DNA of 64,000 nt from Ophioceras dolichostomum (Eukaryota; Ascomycota; Sordariomycetes; Magnaporthales; Ophioceraceae). The notes beneath the pieces are model-generated. The model worked only from the letters and a program-made list of their open reading frames with translations, did no database searches and was not told the origin of the DNA. The DNA lies in contig PYST01000093.1 of assembly GCA_003049485.1 (NCBI GenBank), positions 52,097 to 116,096 on the forward strand, written 5' to 3'. Positions 62,433-64,000 of the stretch are shown here, one piece after another; the first letter of the stretch is position 1; each line of letters starts with the position of its first letter. The translations under genes and the position numbers were made by a program.

Positions 62433-64000
62433 TTAATGTTCACTTTCTCTGTCGTCAGCTCCCTTGCCCAGCAGCTGTTGTATTACCTCCTTGTGGCCTC
62501 GTATTGCCGCCGCCGCAAGCGCCGTTCCGTATTTTCCACCCTTGGCGTTGACGTCGGCGCCCTCCGCTAGCAGCTGCTGCACTACCTCTTTGTGGCCTCC
62601 CTCTGCCGCCGCCGCAAGCGCCGTTCCGTATTCTCCACCTTCGGCGTTGACGTCGGCGCCCTCAGCCAGCAGCTGCTGCACTACCTCTTTGTGGCCTTCC
62701 CCTGCCGCCGCCGCAAGCGCCGTTCCGTAAAATCCACCCTCGGCGTTGATGTCGGCGCCCTCCGCCAGCAGCTGCTGCACTACTTCTTTGTGGCCTCCCT
62801 TCGCCGCCGCCGCAAGCGCTGTTCCGTATTTTCTACCCTTGGCGTTGACGTCGGCGCCCTCCGCCAGCAGCTGCTGCACTACCTCTTTGTAACCTCCCCT
62901 TGCNTTGTGGCCTTCCCCTGCCGCCGCCGTAAGCGCCGTTCTTCCGAATTCTCTACCCTCGGCGTTGACGTCGGCGCCCTCTGCTAGCAGCTGCTGCACT
63001 ACCTCTTTGTGGCCTCTCCCTGCCGCCGCCGCAAGAGCCGTTTCGTAAAATCTACCCTCGGCGTTGACGTCGGCGCCCTCCGCCAGCAGCTGCTGCACTA
63101 CCTCTTTGTAGCCTCCCCTTGCCGCCGCCGTAAGCGCCGTTTCGTAAAATCTACCCTTGGCGTTGACGTCGGCACCCTCTGCTAGCAGCTGCTGCACTAC
63201 CTCCTTGTAGCCTCCCCTTGCCGCCGCCGTAAGCGCCGTTCCGTATTCTCCACCCTCGGCGTTGACGTCGGCGCCCTCCGCCAGCAGCTGCTGCACTACC
63301 TCTTTGTGGCCTCCCCCTGCCGCCGCCGCAAGCGCCGTTCCGTAAAATCCACCCTCGGCGTTGACGTCGGCGCCCTCCGCCAGCAGCTGCTGCACTACTT
63401 CTTTGTGGCCTTCCCCTGCCGCCGCCGTAAGCGCCGTTCTTCCGAATTCTCTACCCTCGGCGTTGACGTCGGCGCCCTCTGCTAGCAGCTGCTGCACTAC
63501 CTCTTTGTGGCCTCCCCCTGCCGCCGCCGCAAGCGCCGTTTCGTAAAATCTACCCTCGGCGTTGACGTCGGCGCCCTCCGCCAGCAGCTGCTGCACTACC
63601 TCTTTGTAGCCTCCCCCTGCCGCCGCCACAAGCGCCGTTCCGTATTTTCCACCCTTGGCGTTGACGTCGGCGCCCTCCGCTAGCAGCTGCTGCACTACTA
63701 CTTTGTGGCCTTCCCTTGCCGCCGCCGCAAGCGCCGTTCCGTATTCTCTACCCTCGGCGTTGACGTCGGCGCCCTCCGCCAGCAGCTGCTGCACTACCTC
63801 TTTGTGGCCTCCCCTTGCCGCCGCCGTAAGCGCCGTTTCGTAAAATCTACCCTTGGCGTTGACGTCGGCACCCTCTGCTAGCAGCTGCTGCACTACCTCC
63901 TTGTAGCCTCCCCTTGCCGCCGCCGTAAGCGCCGTTCCGTATTCTCCACCCTCGGCGTTGACGTCGGCGCCCTCCGCTAGCAGCTGCTGCACTACCTCCT
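62433..64000 (-). CDS. C-terminal array of near-identical ankyrin repeats (5' partial)
   Basis: Open on the minus strand from the window edge to a TAA at 62435-62433. The protein is about fifteen 33-residue ankyrin units plus a terminal half unit ending GADDRESEH. The unit consensus is KEVVQQLLAEGADVNA, then E/K-G, a variable GGEY/RFYE/REFGR/GFY/GKY block, then TAL-x-AAA-x-x-GH/GY. Units are far more alike than in ordinary ankyrin proteins, the pattern seen in fungal NLR genes whose repeats undergo concerted evolution. REFGR units are one residue longer (34 aa). The N at 62904 joins two half-units (GEGH-X-ARGGYK), so copy number is probably collapsed. The N-terminal domains lie beyond the window; an NLR identity is inferred, and a stand-alone ankyrin protein is possible. 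Confidence 0.85.
   Translation of the reverse strand, partial: EVVQQLLAEGADVNAEGGEYGTALTAAARGGYKEVVQQLLAEGADVNAKGRFYETALTAAARGGHKEVVQQLLAEGADVNAEGREYGTALAAAAREGHKVVVQQLLAEGADVNAKGGKYGTALVAAAGGGYKEVVQQLLAEGADVNAEGRFYETALAAAAGGGHKEVVQQLLAEGADVNAEGREFGRTALTAAAGEGHKEVVQQLLAEGADVNAEGGFYGTALAAAAGGGHKEVVQQLLAEGADVNAEGGEYGTALTAAARGGYKEVVQQLLAEGADVNAKGRFYETALTAAARGGYKEVVQQLLAEGADVNAEGRFYETALAAAAGRGHKEVVQQLLAEGADVNAEGREFGRTALTAAAGEGHXARGGYKEVVQQLLAEGADVNAKGRKYGTALAAAAKGGHKEVVQQLLAEGADINAEGGFYGTALAAAAGEGHKEVVQQLLAEGADVNAEGGEYGTALAAAAEGGHKEVVQQLLAEGADVNAKGGKYGTALAAAAIRGHKEVIQQLLGKGADDRESEH

Noticed and set aside
1..64000. tRNA, rRNA and CRISPR elements
   Set aside because: I scanned for B-box (GGTTCGA) signals, 5S-like sequence and spaced repeats. 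The few GGTTCGA hits (for example near 2664, 8621 and 43591) lack a matching A box and cloverleaf, and CRISPR is not expected in a fungal nucleus.

Overview
The window looks like nuclear DNA from a filamentous ascomycete (Pezizomycotina, most likely a Sordariomycete). The evidence is GC-rich coding sequence, short spliceosomal introns (about 50-230 nt) with GTAAGT-like donors, CTAAC/CTGAC branch sites and yAG acceptors, long gene-free spacers rich in pyrimidine tracts and TACCTA/TAGGTA runs, and recognisable fungal housekeeping genes. The exact species cannot be read from the sequence. Gene models below were assembled by eye; for every spliced model I checked that exon lengths sum to a multiple of three.

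Layout. 1-276: 3' end of an unrecognised gene. 2.3-5.0 kb: a lower-GC accessory block bordered by two diverged direct repeats, holding a gene relic and a small intron-containing gene (3842-4286) of a family I do not recognise. 5.7-8.4 kb: a large disordered protein (minus). 12.2-12.8 kb: a PMP3-type membrane peptide (minus). 18.6-21.0 kb: an Nrp1-like RNA-binding protein (plus). 24.2-25.4 kb: a pICln homologue (minus). 26.0-26.8 kb: a small coiled-coil protein. 27.2-28.0 kb: degenerate tandem copies of the 3842-4286 family. 30.6-32.9 kb: DED1 (minus). 35.2-38.5 kb: a divergent pair, proteasome beta-4 (PRE1) and U3 snoRNP protein RRP9. 41.0-44.2 kb: a Ulp2-type SUMO protease (minus), followed downstream by an unusual in-frame extension with three UAG codons. 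46.2-51.5 kb: a chromodomain plus HDA2/3-domain protein (plus), divergent from the protease. 53.1-57.5 kb: a divergent pair, COX6 and an ELO-type fatty acid elongase. 60.7-64.0 kb: a second accessory block with a truncated PNP_UDP domain of the fungal NLR type, a 282-bp inverted repeat (about 91% identical arms), and the 3' end of a gene of near-identical ankyrin repeats running off the window.

Functionally the core genes cover translation initiation (DED1), ribosome biogenesis (RRP9), protein turnover (PRE1, Ulp2), snRNP/methylosome assembly (pICln), heterochromatin (HDA2/3), respiration (COX6) and lipid synthesis (ELO). They do not form a metabolic cluster. The novelty lies in the two accessory blocks, the orphan small-gene family and the protease 3' end. 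Two single-N positions and one 13-N gap mark assembly joins, and two of them sit in duplicated sequence.
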